Origin: Candidatus Zixiibacteriota bacterium | Lineage (GTDB): Bacteria; Zixibacteria; MSB-5A5; GN15; FEB-12 | NCBI GenBank assembly: GCA_017999435.1 | Contig: JAGNLV010000001.1 | Location: forward strand, 218,501-282,500 | Length of the DNA stretch: 64,000 nucleotides | Direction: 5' to 3' | Shown: positions 1-7,953 of the stretch, one piece after another | How positions within the stretch are numbered: position 1 is the first letter of the stretch | How the letters are laid out: each line of letters starts with the position of its first letter | Translations under genes and position numbers: made by a program | The notes under the pieces: generated by a model | The model's input: only the letters and a program-made list of their open reading frames with translations | What the model was told of the DNA's origin: nothing | Databases searched by the model: none

Positions 1-37
1 AGCAGCCGGATGCAATCGCTTTGGCCGCGTGCGGGGT

Positions 38-1468
38 TTAGTAAATTCCGTACCTCGAGATCCGGTCCCGCAGCGTGTTACGCGAGATCCCCAGGGCCTC
101 GGAGGTTTTCACCTGGTTCCCCTCGAATTCCTTGAGGCACGAGGCGATCACCGCCCGCTCGAACGCCGATTCGAGGAAATGGAAGACCTGGCCGGGATTA
201 TTGTTGATCAGCTTAGGCATCACCGGTTCGATGATCCGCCGGAAGGTTTCGGTGTAGTCTTCCTGAAGGTCGTTGAGGTTGACTTCCACGCGCCCGGTGC
301 TCTCGCTGAAGATCGGGAAATCTTCGCACTCGAGCTCGTCCCCCTTGGCGATCACCAGCGCCGTCTGGATGTTGTTCTCCAGTTCCCGCACGTTCCCCGG
401 CCAGTGGTGCTTCACGAGCATCTGCATCGCCCGTTTCGACACCGGTTTGGGGGGCCGGTGCAGCTGCTTGGAGAACTTTCTGATGAAGTGGTCGAGCAGC
501 ACCGGCACGTCCGAGCGCCGGTCGCGCAGCGGCGGCAGATAGATCGAGAATACTTTCAACCGGTAGAAGAGATCGACCCGGAACGACCCCTCTTTCATCG
601 CCTGGACGAGCGACTTGTTTGTCGCCGCAATGATGCGCACGTCGGCTTCGATCGTCTCGTTGCCGCCCACCCGCTCGAACCGCTTCTCCTGCAGGACGCG
701 CAGGAGTTTCGACTGGGTGAGCATCGACATGTCCCCGATCTCGTCGAGGAAGAGCGTCCCCTTGGCGCACTGTTCGAATTTCCCGATGCGCTTGAAGTAG
801 GCCCCGGTGAAGGCCCCCTTCTCGTGCCCGAACAGCTCGGACTCCAGGAGGGTCTCGTGCAGCGCGGCGCAGTTGACCGAGAGGAAATCGTTGTGGCGGC
901 GGTTGGAGTTCCGGTGAATAGCCTGCGCCACGAGTTCCTTGCCCGTGCCCGACTCCCCGAATATCAGCACCGCCGCGTCGGTTTTCGCCACCTGCCCGAT
1001 CAGCTTGGCGATCTCGACAATCTCCGGCGACTGTCCGACGATTTCCCCCTGCATGGCGTCGACCGCGCTCTCCGGCGCCGCCGCCGGCGGGCGTTTCCCC
1101 GGCGCCGAGTAGCCGCACGCTTTGGTCACCGTGTCGATCAGCTTTTCGATCTGGAACGGCTTGGTCAGATACTCGAACGCCCCCTCCCGCATCGCTTCAA
1201 TCGCATTCTCCGTCGATACGAACCCGGAGATCACGATCACGGGGAGCTGGTCCCGCACCTGCTTGATCTGCTTGAGCACCTCGAGACCCGACATGGACGG
1301 GAGGTTGACGTCGAGCATCACCACGTCGATGTCGTCGTGGCGGGTCACGAATTGGGGCACCTCCGTCCCGTCCTCGAGAAACCGAAAACGGAATTTGTCG
1401 CTGTCGAACAGGTTGGCCAGCGACTGGGAGAGTTCTTTATCGTCGTCGACCAGAAGTATGTTTTTCAT
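38..1468 (-). CDS. Sigma-54-dependent response regulator (NtrC family)
   Basis: A two-component activator that would switch on sigma-54 promoters when phosphorylated. Three modules are readable in order: a receiver domain (phospho-acceptor Asp in MLDVNLPSMSG, conserved Lys in YLTKPF), a central AAA+ domain with Walker A GESGTGKE, the sigma-54 contact loop GAFTGA and Walker B LFLDE, and a C-terminal Fis-type helix-turn-helix (SEALGISRNTLRDRIS). I start it at the ATG at 1468 (MKNILLVDDD), which has GGTGA upstream; a GTG at 1495 would add nine residues atypical of the family. Length, about 476 residues, is normal. No partner histidine kinase is in the window. A near-consensus sigma-54 promoter lies at 5758-5774 and is a candidate target, but that link is inference. 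Confidence 0.95.
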   Translation of the reverse strand: MKNILLVDDDKELSQSLANLFDSDKFRFRFLEDGTEVPQFVTRHDDIDVVMLDVNLPSMSGLEVLKQIKQVRDQLPVIVISGFVSTENAIEAMREGAFEYLTKPFQIEKLIDTVTKACGYSAPGKRPPAAAPESAVDAMQGEIVGQSPEIVEIAKLIGQVAKTDAAVLIFGESGTGKELVAQAIHRNSNRRHNDFLSVNCAALHETLLESELFGHEKGAFTGAYFKRIGKFEQCAKGTLFLDEIGDMSMLTQSKLLRVLQEKRFERVGGNETIEADVRIIAATNKSLVQAMKEGSFRVDLFYRLKVFSIYLPPLRDRRSDVPVLLDHFIRKFSKQLHRPPKPVSKRAMQMLVKHHWPGNVRELENNIQTALVIAKGDELECEDFPIFSESTGRVEVNLNDLQEDYTETFRRIIEPVMPKLINNNPGQVFHFLESAFERAVIASCLKEFEGNQVKTSEALGISRNTLRDRISRYGIY

Positions 1469-1675
1469 TGGCGCTATCACCGTTCTACGAGACACTCGTA
1501 TTATCGGCCGTCCGGCTGATTCTTGAAGGTGGAAAAGCGGCGCGGCACAGGCAAAAACCGGCCCCCGGAGCGGGCGCAGCGGACCCGGGCGCGGCCCGGC
1601 CAGCAGCAGTTTCGAAATGCAACAGCGCCTGTTTCCGAGGGGAGAACGGGGGAAGAAAAGCGGGACCGGGAGAAA

Positions 1676-2521
1676 CTACTCTTCCTGATCCACGAGCATT
1701 CGGACCGACAGCCCCATCCAGAAGAATCCGGCCACCGCCTCCGCGAAAAGCCCGGCGACCAGCAGGTAGTAGACCAGTTCCGGCCGGAAGCGGTCCACCA
1801 GGGTGTCGGGTGAACTGACGATGTTCGACAGGAGGATCGGCCCCGCCAGCACCAGCCCGGCCATGACCACCGATGTCACCGGGTTGCGCAGGAACACCCG
1901 CACCGTCCGCCGCAGGCCGTCGATGATATTCTCGCCGTACACCGCGATCGCCGGCACGAGGTAGAAGAACAGCCCGGCAACGCACACGTAGGCCGCCGGC
2001 AGCCCCACCCAGCGGAACGCCGACTGCCGCCGTGGCGAATACTCCAAAAGCGGGTGGAGCACCTTGGCCAGGCCGACATTGACCGCCAGGATGACGCCGT
2101 TCATAATGACCAGGGCGAGCACCAGGTGGATCCACAACCGGGCCACCGTGCGGAACCTGAAGCGGTCCTCTTCGTCCACCTGAACGAAACGCTCGTAGAA
2201 CAGCACGGCCGCGCTCCCGAAAATGACGCCCTCGAACAGAATGCTGATGATCAGCTTGGCCCAGTCAAAGAAAAACGGCAGCAGCAGGTAGTGCCCCCGG
2301 TAGTGCGTGAACCCGGTCGCCCGCTGCGGGTCGATCAGCGTGGTCCACGCCGTCACCGCCGAATAGAACAGAGGCGAGGTGAAGCGGTGGAGCGCCAGGA
2401 GGAAAAACCAGGCCACGGCGAAATACACCAGCAGGAACAGCCAGATCCGGCCGCGCCCGATCTGCCGGAACACGTCCAGGATCAGCCCGATGAGCCGGTT
2501 GATGCCGTCGACAATTCCCAT
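1676..2521 (-). CDS. Polytopic membrane protein of unknown function
   Basis: Not recognised. The 281-residue product has about six hydrophobic segments (roughly residues 27-45, 86-108, 134-152, 180-198, 222-240 and 254-275), so it is an inner-membrane protein. The open frame continues further upstream, but that extension is Gly/Arg/His-rich antisense of the next gene, so I start at the ATG at 2521 (MGIVDGINRL). It lies 23 bases after the fibronectin-type lipoprotein gene and is probably the last gene of a three-gene unit with it and the PEGA-domain gene. No catalytic motif is visible and no function can be assigned. Confidence 0.8.
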   Translation of the reverse strand: MGIVDGINRLIGLILDVFRQIGRGRIWLFLLVYFAVAWFFLLALHRFTSPLFYSAVTAWTTLIDPQRATGFTHYRGHYLLLPFFFDWAKLIISILFEGVIFGSAAVLFYERFVQVDEEDRFRFRTVARLWIHLVLALVIMNGVILAVNVGLAKVLHPLLEYSPRRQSAFRWVGLPAAYVCVAGLFFYLVPAIAVYGENIIDGLRRTVRVFLRNPVTSVVMAGLVLAGPILLSNIVSSPDTLVDRFRPELVYYLLVAGLFAEAVAGFFWMGLSVRMLVDQEE

Positions 2522-2544
2522 CGCCTGTGCCACCCTGCCGGCCG

Positions 2545-3807
2545 CTATTGCGGTCGGGCCGAAACGACGAGCGAACGCGCCGCCAGGCCGGACCGATCGA
2601 CCGTGTCCACCCGGTAGTAGTACGTCGTTCCCGGGGTCAGCCCGGTGTCGTCGTAAGTCGTGGTCGCCTGAGCCGTGATCGTGGTGAGCAGCGTCGCCTC
2701 GTTCCCAACTCCGGAGGAGGTCGACCGGTAGACCCGGTAGGCCGCGAAAATCGAGCTCAACGAGGACGTCCAACTGAGCGCCACCGTGGTCGGCCCGGTC
2801 GCCAGCGCGGTCGCCGTCACCGGCGCCGGCGGCGTATACACCGTGAGAAAGCGCGGCGCCGCCGCCTGGCGGCGGTTCCCCGCGGCATCCGTAAACGTCC
2901 CGGTCACCAGGCCGGCCGCCAGCGTGAACCCCGCCGGCACCGTCCACCGCCCATGGTACCGGCCGTCGCCCGCGGCGTCGTCCCCGCCCGTGCCGTCATC
3001 GGCCAACGTGACGGTTCCCGCCCCGGCGAACGAGACGGCCGCCGCACCCCCGCGCTCCCCGGCTGCCGCCAGGCCGAACGTGACCACGTCCCCCAGCCCG
3101 AAATATCCGTCAGCCCCGGGATCTCCGAAATAGACCGAGTCGATCTCGGCCTGGGTGTCCAGCGTGATCGAGTCGACCAGGGCGGCCGCGGTCACCAGCC
3201 CGTCCTCAAACTGCAGCTTGGCGTACACGCGCTTCACCCCGTCGCCGGTTGACAGCGTGAACGCCGCCGCCGTCCCGAAAAGCGGGGTAAAGGCCGCGTC
3301 CGTCAGACCGGGCGCCTCCGACATCATGATGTGGGTGGCGAAACCGGCGGGCGCGTTGACCCGCACCTGCACGGTCCGGTTCGAGGTGTACTCGCTCCCG
3401 TCGTTGATCGCAATCGACAGGTGCTGCACGCTCGCCGCGAACGGCTCCGAGCGCGGCCCCTCGTACCCGGTCGAGCGCACCGCGGCCACCCGGAACAGGT
3501 ACCACTGGCTCGCCGGGAGATTGGTGATGGTGTCCGTGGTCGCCGTCGTCGAATCCCGCAGCAGGTAGCTGCCGCCGGCGGTATCGGTCGCGTCCGTGGC
3601 GTAAATGCGGTAGCGGACAATCCCCCGCGGGTTGTCCACCCGCCAGGTGAGAATCACCGCCCCGTCGAGCATGGCCGCCGAGGTGATCCGGGGCGTCGCC
3701 ATCCCTCCCGGATCGGCCACGCCGGGATCGGTCGAGTCGAGATACCGTTCACAGCCGGCCGCGCCGAGCACGGCCAGCACAATCAGAAGCCCGATAAATC
3801 TTGCCAC
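2545..3807 (-). CDS. Fibronectin type III domain lipoprotein
   Basis: A predicted secreted lipoprotein of about 420 residues. The N-terminus has a short hydrophobic signal ending in VLGAAGC, a plausible though not ideal lipobox, so it would be lipid-anchored in the envelope. The rest reads as beta-sandwich modules: an FN3-like domain after the anchor (VILTWRVDNPRGIVRYRIY), a middle segment resembling an Ig-like adhesive module, and a C-terminal FN3 domain (VALSWTSSLSSIFAAYRVYR, then GLTPGTTYYYRVDTVD). I chose the GTG at 3807 because it gives a compact signal peptide; an ATG at 3855 with GGAG upstream would lengthen the n-region by 16 residues. No enzymatic motif is visible. A binding or scaffold role is inferred. 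Confidence 0.8.
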   Translation of the reverse strand: MARFIGLLIVLAVLGAAGCERYLDSTDPGVADPGGMATPRITSAAMLDGAVILTWRVDNPRGIVRYRIYATDATDTAGGSYLLRDSTTATTDTITNLPASQWYLFRVAAVRSTGYEGPRSEPFAASVQHLSIAINDGSEYTSNRTVQVRVNAPAGFATHIMMSEAPGLTDAAFTPLFGTAAAFTLSTGDGVKRVYAKLQFEDGLVTAAALVDSITLDTQAEIDSVYFGDPGADGYFGLGDVVTFGLAAAGERGGAAAVSFAGAGTVTLADDGTGGDDAAGDGRYHGRWTVPAGFTLAAGLVTGTFTDAAGNRRQAAAPRFLTVYTPPAPVTATALATGPTTVALSWTSSLSSIFAAYRVYRSTSSGVGNEATLLTTITAQATTTYDDTGLTPGTTYYYRVDTVDRSGLAARSLVVSARPQ

Positions 3808-3871
3808 GTTCAGGTGTACCCCTCGCTGTTGATGTTGAGCCGGGTCGGGCGCCATGCCTCGCTCCGCCTCG

Positions 3872-4585
3872 CTAGAACCGGCCGGACAGCGTGACGCCGT
3901 AGCCGTCGCTTACCCGCCCCGGCGCCACCGCCACCCCTTTGATCGAAAACGTCCCCTGTTCCGAGGGGAAAAAGAGCACCGCGTCGAGCAGGCTGAGCGC
4001 CCACACGCCGATCGCCGCGCCAATCGTCGCCCGCCGCACATTCTCCGCATCGACGGCTTTCTCATGGGCGGTCTTCACGGAGTTGAACATCGCCTGCTGG
4101 ACCTCGGCGGGCGCGTCTTTCGGCAGCGCCAGGTACTTCCGCTTCTCCTCGTTGTAGACCCCGTGCCGGTAGTCGAATTCGTCGTCGGCCAACAGAAAGG
4201 CTGCGCCGGAGGCCAAAGCCATCCCGAAAGACACTCCCGCTTTGAGATCTTTGTCGGCATACCGCTGCCCCCACCCGGGAATGACGAGCGAGCGCACCGC
4301 GCCCTTGAATCGCGTCTTCCGCGACAGATTGACATCGACCGCCACCTGCTTCGTCGGGTCGAGCACCAGCCGGCTCGAATAGGTCTCCCAACCCGGCCGC
4401 TCGACTTTCAACCGGTAGTCCCCGATAAGCAGTTGGCGGAAGTGGACGGGTGCGACACCGCTTGCCTGGATCTCTCCCCGGAGCGTCACCAGACAGCCCG
4501 GCGGGTCTGTCCTGACGATGACTCCCGGATCGCTGTCCGCCTGCGCCGCGACCGGGACGGGCGCGAGCGCCGCCGCCAGTATCAA
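3872..4585 (-). CDS. PEGA domain plus DUF5683 protein
   Basis: An envelope protein of unknown role. Residues about 20-95 form a PEGA-type beta domain (VIVRTDPPGCLVTLRG, IGDYRLKVERPGWE). The remainder matches DUF5683, including its signature around SLVIPGWGQRYADKDLKAG and two hydrophobic segments. The start is uncertain. The first usable standard start is TTG at 4585, but this cuts a good signal peptide. An in-frame CTG at 4603 has AAGGAG exactly seven bases upstream and would restore Lys plus a hydrophobic leader. An in-frame TAA shortly upstream rules out an earlier start. The gene precedes the FN3 lipoprotein and membrane protein genes on the same strand, probably as the first gene of that unit. 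Confidence 0.8.
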   Translation of the reverse strand: MILAAALAPVPVAAQADSDPGVIVRTDPPGCLVTLRGEIQASGVAPVHFRQLLIGDYRLKVERPGWETYSSRLVLDPTKQVAVDVNLSRKTRFKGAVRSLVIPGWGQRYADKDLKAGVSFGMALASGAAFLLADDEFDYRHGVYNEEKRKYLALPKDAPAEVQQAMFNSVKTAHEKAVDAENVRRATIGAAIGVWALSLLDAVLFFPSEQGTFSIKGVAVAPGRVSDGYGVTLSGRF

Positions 4586-4689
4586 TGCCAGAATCCCTTT
4601 CAGCCTTCCGCTCCTTCTTCCCTGGTGAACGGGTTACTCTGATTATCGGGAAAATAGTGCGTCGTTTGAGCCGGCACAAGATATAACAC

Positions 4690-4714
4690 AAACGGCCGTG
4701 GAACACGGCCGTTT
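4690..4714 (-). terminator. Hairpin downstream of the sugar transferase gene
   Basis: A perfect 11-bp inverted repeat (AAACGGCCGTG, loop GAA, CACGGCCGTTT) lies 36 bases after the sugar transferase stop codon. On the minus strand it is followed by a moderately T-rich stretch (TGTGTTATATC). It separates that gene from the PEGA/DUF5683 unit and is a likely intrinsic terminator, although the U-tract is interrupted. Confidence 0.6.
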
Positions 4715-4750
4715 GACAGGTCTCTCAGGCTCGGTGGTCACAGGGGGCGC

Positions 4751-5689
4751 CTAATTAGCACCCCGGCCCGTCACCACCACCACCACCGTACGTAGCAGAA
4801 TCTTGATTTCCAGCCAGATCGACCAGTTCTCGATATAGGCCAGGTCGTAGCTGACCTTCTTCACCACCGAGGCGAGGTCGGTGTCGTACCCGCATTCGAC
4901 CTGCGCCAGTCCGGTCAACCCCGGCTTTACCTGCAGCCGGTCGCAGTAGTTGTCGATTTTCGAGGAGAGTTCGGCCACAAACGTGGGACGCTCCGGGCGC
5001 GGCCCGACCAGCGACATATCCCCCATGAGGACGTTGAGGAGCTGCGGGATTTCATCCAACCGCGTCTTGCGCATGAACTGCCCCAGGCGCGTGATCCGGG
5101 GATCTCCCTTGCTCGCCCACACCGGGCCGCTGAGCTGCTCGGCGTTGGCGACCATCGTCCGGAACTTGACTACCTGGAACGGCTTGCCTTTCAGATCCTG
5201 GCGCCGGCGGTTGCGCTGCCGCTGCTCGGTGTCAATTTCCGAGCGCTGGTGATAGCGCCGGTCGCGGCGGCGGCGGTTGACCCCGATCCGCGTCTGAGTG
5301 TAGAAAATCGGACCAGGTGAGTCCAACTTGATGAGGATCGGCACAATCAGGAAGATCGGCAGGGAGAGCGTCAGGCCGATTATGGCACCCACTATGTCCA
5401 GCGTGCGCTTCACGCCTCGATTGACCATCGCCTTCACCTTAGCCGGCTTCGTCAACGCCGCCGGAAACGCCATGACGAAAAGCATCGAGCAGGCCACGAA
5501 CAACAGGCCGTGGAGGTACTCGCACGCGAAATATTTAACCTGCTCAACCAGACCAAGATACGGCGTCGCTACCGCGTGGTCCAGAGAAACGTCGACGCTC
5601 GACACCGATCCGTACGCGAATTCCCGGCGCGCTACTGCTCCGGCGCTCTCATTTGTTATATGATGGTGATTAGGTATGGAACTACTCAT
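4751..5689 (-). CDS. Polyprenyl-phosphate sugar-1-phosphate transferase
   Basis: A 312-residue bacterial sugar transferase (Bac_transf, the WcaJ/WbaP catalytic domain) that would load the first sugar phosphate onto undecaprenyl phosphate for exopolysaccharide or O-antigen synthesis at the inner membrane. One N-terminal hydrophobic segment (about residues 58-78) and a second at the domain start (KRTLDIVGAIIGL onward) are visible. Catalytic-core motifs follow: VVKFRTM, RLDEIPQLLNVLMGDMSLVG, GPRPE and QVKPGLTGLAQV. An Arg-rich insert of roughly 28 residues (139-166) separates the membrane helix from KFRTM. The protein lacks the long multi-pass N-terminal half of WcaJ/WbaP. A sigma-54-like promoter lies about 70 bases upstream and a hairpin terminator follows, so it appears monocistronic. 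Confidence 0.93.
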   Translation of the reverse strand: MSSSIPNHHHITNESAGAVARREFAYGSVSSVDVSLDHAVATPYLGLVEQVKYFACEYLHGLLFVACSMLFVMAFPAALTKPAKVKAMVNRGVKRTLDIVGAIIGLTLSLPIFLIVPILIKLDSPGPIFYTQTRIGVNRRRRDRRYHQRSEIDTEQRQRNRRRQDLKGKPFQVVKFRTMVANAEQLSGPVWASKGDPRITRLGQFMRKTRLDEIPQLLNVLMGDMSLVGPRPERPTFVAELSSKIDNYCDRLQVKPGLTGLAQVECGYDTDLASVVKKVSYDLAYIENWSIWLEIKILLRTVVVVVTGRGAN

Positions 5690-5757
5690 ATTCTTCGTTA
5701 GAGCCCGGCGTTTTCGTACGCCCTGCTGTTTACCGCAACATGGTTAGATCTGCTCTC

Positions 5758-5774
5758 AGCAAAACTATTGCCAA
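5758..5774 (-). promoter_or_regulatory. Sigma-54 (-24/-12) promoter for the sugar transferase
   Basis: Read on the minus strand the site is TTGGCAATAGTTTTGCT. Compared with the sigma-54 consensus YTGGCACGRNNNTTGCW it matches all specified positions except the C and G after GGCA. The GG and GC dinucleotides have the required 10-base spacing. Transcription would start near 5747, giving a leader of about 58 bases before the ATG at 5689. No good sigma-70 promoter was seen in the same interval. Confidence 0.7.
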
Positions 5775-5988
5775 CTTCCTATACATCGCCCCGCGTCGCG
5801 CCGATTCACCGCCGACTATTTGCAATCCATTATTACCCAATGAGTAACGGCCGTTTCGCCGTAAAGAATTCTGCGATTTCATTACCCCCGAACCGACCGT
5901 GCCCCTGCCGCATCGCGTCATGTGCTGACAGTATCCACATATTATTTGCAATTGGTTGCACTCCCCCTGCAGCAGCTCCGCCGAGGAC

Positions 5989-6017
5989 AAAAAAAGAGCC
6001 GGCCCTCTGGCCAGCTC
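5989..6017 (-). terminator. Intrinsic terminator of the PorV/PorQ-like gene
   Basis: On the minus strand a 9-bp stem (GAGCTGGCC, loop AGAG, GGCCGGCTC, with one T-G wobble) is followed at once by seven Ts. This is a textbook rho-independent terminator, starting 31 bases after the stop codon of the gene at 6048-6992. Confidence 0.9.
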
Positions 6018-6047
6018 CAACTCGATCACTCCAAATGACTTCAGCCG

Positions 6048-6992
6048 CTAGTCGCCGAACCGGAACTCCAGGGAAAACCGATGCAAATCCTCCGAAGTGT
6101 AATGCTCCTGAACGGTGTAGGCGTAATCGATCCCCAAGCGACTGAATTGCACGCCCGCTCCAAGACTCATCCCCGAGCCGAACGACCGATCCTCGGCCCC
6201 TGGGTAGTAGTTGTACCCGGCGCGCACAAAATACTGGTCCCGGTAGCCGTACTCCAGCCCCTGACGGAAGACCCAGTCTCCGTAGAAGGGTTTCTCCATC
6301 TCGGCCGCCGCCAGCACCTGGCGGTCAAAGAGCGCCACGGCCGCCCCGACGCGCGCCGACGACGGCAAGTGTTCGCTGACATTTTCAAACGACATGTCCG
6401 GACCGACATTCGCCAGCACCGCCGCCAGCGTCACCTTGTCGAAGCGGTAGGCCCCGCCGATGTCCGCGGCGAAGCTCGAGGCGCTCAAGTCATCAAGCTT
6501 CTGGTTGACGAACTTCCCCGTCAGCCCCAGCGACACGGCGGGCGACAGGTCGTAGGAGTACGAGACCGCTCCGAACCAATCATAGGCGGTCACGTCCCCC
6601 GTGGCCAATCCGTTGATGTCGCGGCCGTCGATCGTCCCGTAGTTGAGGAATCCGATGGAGGCCGCCAGAGAGGACTTCTCGTTGATTGTATGGGCGACCG
6701 CCCCCTGTTCGACGGTGACATCCTGATACCAGGCGAAATGGGAGAGGACGGCTTCCCCCGACGTCACCGTCCACAGATTCGCCGGGTTCCAGTACGCCGC
6801 CTGCGCCCCTGAGGACACCGCCGTGAACGCCCCGCCCATCCCGGCCGACCGGGCTCCGAAGCCGATCCTGAGGAAATCCGCAGCGGTCTGTCCGCCGTTG
6901 GGCGCCGCCACCGTCACCTTGCCGATCAGCGCCGCCAGGATCAGCAGGAGAATCCACCCGACGATGATTCGATTTAGTGTCCGCTTGTCCAT
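6048..6992 (-). CDS. PorV/PorQ family outer-membrane protein
   Basis: A 314-residue predicted outer-membrane beta-barrel of the PorV/PorQ (UPF0164-like) family, related to FadL-type barrels. After an N-terminal signal-anchor (IIVGWILLLILAALIGKVTV) comes the family signature: FLRIGFGARSAGMGGAFTAV, then AAYWNPANL. The C-terminus is a run of alternating strands ending in FSLEFRFGD with a near-terminal aromatic, as expected for BAM-inserted barrels. I start at the ATG at 6992, preceded by AGAGG and GGGAA; the upstream open frame is Arg/Gln-rich and not part of the protein. PorV proteins assist type IX secretion in Bacteroidota, but no other type IX gene is in the window, so that role is not supported here. 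Confidence 0.88.
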   Translation of the reverse strand: MDKRTLNRIIVGWILLLILAALIGKVTVAAPNGGQTAADFLRIGFGARSAGMGGAFTAVSSGAQAAYWNPANLWTVTSGEAVLSHFAWYQDVTVEQGAVAHTINEKSSLAASIGFLNYGTIDGRDINGLATGDVTAYDWFGAVSYSYDLSPAVSLGLTGKFVNQKLDDLSASSFAADIGGAYRFDKVTLAAVLANVGPDMSFENVSEHLPSSARVGAAVALFDRQVLAAAEMEKPFYGDWVFRQGLEYGYRDQYFVRAGYNYYPGAEDRSFGSGMSLGAGVQFSRLGIDYAYTVQEHYTSEDLHRFSLEFRFGD

Positions 6993-7502
6993 TTCCCAGC
7001 CTCTTGAGTGTTTCTGATGTTCCATAGGAAGTGAGGCAAGGGAAATGCCGAACCGGCGGCCGTGAGAAGTTCCCTGTGCAACGTCACGACGCGGCCGCCA
7101 CCTGAAGTAAACGCTCTGCGGCTCAACAAGTTTCTCCCACCCATTTCGCTGCGGCGCCCAGCTTCTTCGCTGCCCGACCGGCGGGCGCCGTTGAGCGCCT
7201 CGCACCGTTCTGACCGGCCTCTGAACAGAACCCCGCTGCCGTCGCCGCAACTCTCGGCCAACAACCTATCACACAACCTGATGTGTGACCTGTTCAGAAC
7301 CAGAGCACCGTGGTGTCAGATTTCCACCCGCGCTCGCAGTTATCGCGCAGGTGCACTGCCCGCTTGCACAATCTGTCGCGCCTATGTACGACTCTCCCCT
7401 TCGGAAATCAACTTAAAATTTCTCCGTTCTCACATTTGCGCCCCGCGTCCGCCGTCCACGACGGCCGATTGACCGGCAGCAGAAGAATGCAGGGGAAAAA
7501 TG
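6993..7502. other. Intergenic region (510 bp) without a recognisable gene
   Basis: This lies upstream of the PorV/PorQ-like gene and downstream of the DUF4870-like gene. Open frames on both strands have no family resemblance. The only structure I see is a perfect 7-bp inverted repeat with a 6-base spacer at 7269-7288 (TCACACA, spacer, TGTGTGA), which could be a protein-binding site, and a short GC stem at 7451-7465 without a T-tract. No confident promoter was found. Confidence 0.5.
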
Positions 7503-7922
7503 CTAGAGCTTGACCTTCTCGGCCAAATCCCCCAGCAGCGGCAGCCGAATTCCCCGCCCCTGAAGCGCGAGCGCCACCCCGGCCACCGCCAGCCCGACCG
7601 CGAGAATCAGAATGACCCTAAACACGAACGACGACACCCCGTCGACAAGAAAGAGCACGGCCACGACCTCGACGAGGAACAGGAGCATGCCCTGCCGTGC
7701 ATGGAAGCGCGCTTCCTTGTTGTCCCGTATATTCAGGAGGGGGACGAGGCAGAGAATCGGGATGTAGGCCATGACGGCCGCCAGGCGCCCCTCTTCGGTC
7801 TCGAATTCTCCCTCGTCGATTCCCCGCCTTCGAGCGGCCCGTTCCTCGGCCGACTGTTGGAGGCGCTCGGGGGCGGCGGCGTCGGCCGCCGCGTTGTCAT
7901 CGCGAAAAAACGACTCGGTCAT
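7503..7922 (-). CDS. Small membrane protein, DUF4870-like
   Basis: A 139-residue protein with a charged N-terminal 45 residues followed by three or four hydrophobic segments. The segment AAVMAYIPILCLVPLL followed by the NIRDNKEARFHARQGMLLFL stretch is the pattern seen in DUF4870/Tic20-like small membrane proteins. Function is unknown in this family. It lies 31 bases downstream of the GH57 gene on the same strand and may be cotranscribed with it. Confidence 0.75.
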   Translation of the reverse strand: MTESFFRDDNAAADAAAPERLQQSAEERAARRRGIDEGEFETEEGRLAAVMAYIPILCLVPLLNIRDNKEARFHARQGMLLFLVEVVAVLFLVDGVSSFVFRVILILAVGLAVAGVALALQGRGIRLPLLGDLAEKVKL

Positions 7923-7953
7923 AGCTCCTCCGTTCCCCGCGCGCCGTTCGGGG

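Larger units (their letters stand above)
5690..6047. other. Intergenic region (358 bp), relatively AT-rich
   Basis: No gene is convincing here; open frames have no family resemblance. The region holds the sigma-54-like promoter of the sugar transferase (5758-5774), a 10-bp perfect palindrome AACGGCCGTT at 5846-5855 about 100 bases upstream of the expected transcription start, and the intrinsic terminator of the PorV/PorQ-like gene at its right end. The octamer TTTGCAAT occurs twice, near 5819 and 5945. The palindrome and the repeats are candidate activator sites only. Confidence 0.6.

Noticed and set aside
5730-6029. A 99-codon minus-strand open frame in the sugar transferase upstream region
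   Set aside because: It begins inside the PorV/PorQ-like gene's terminator and spans the sigma-54 promoter, with no family resemblance or ribosome-binding site.
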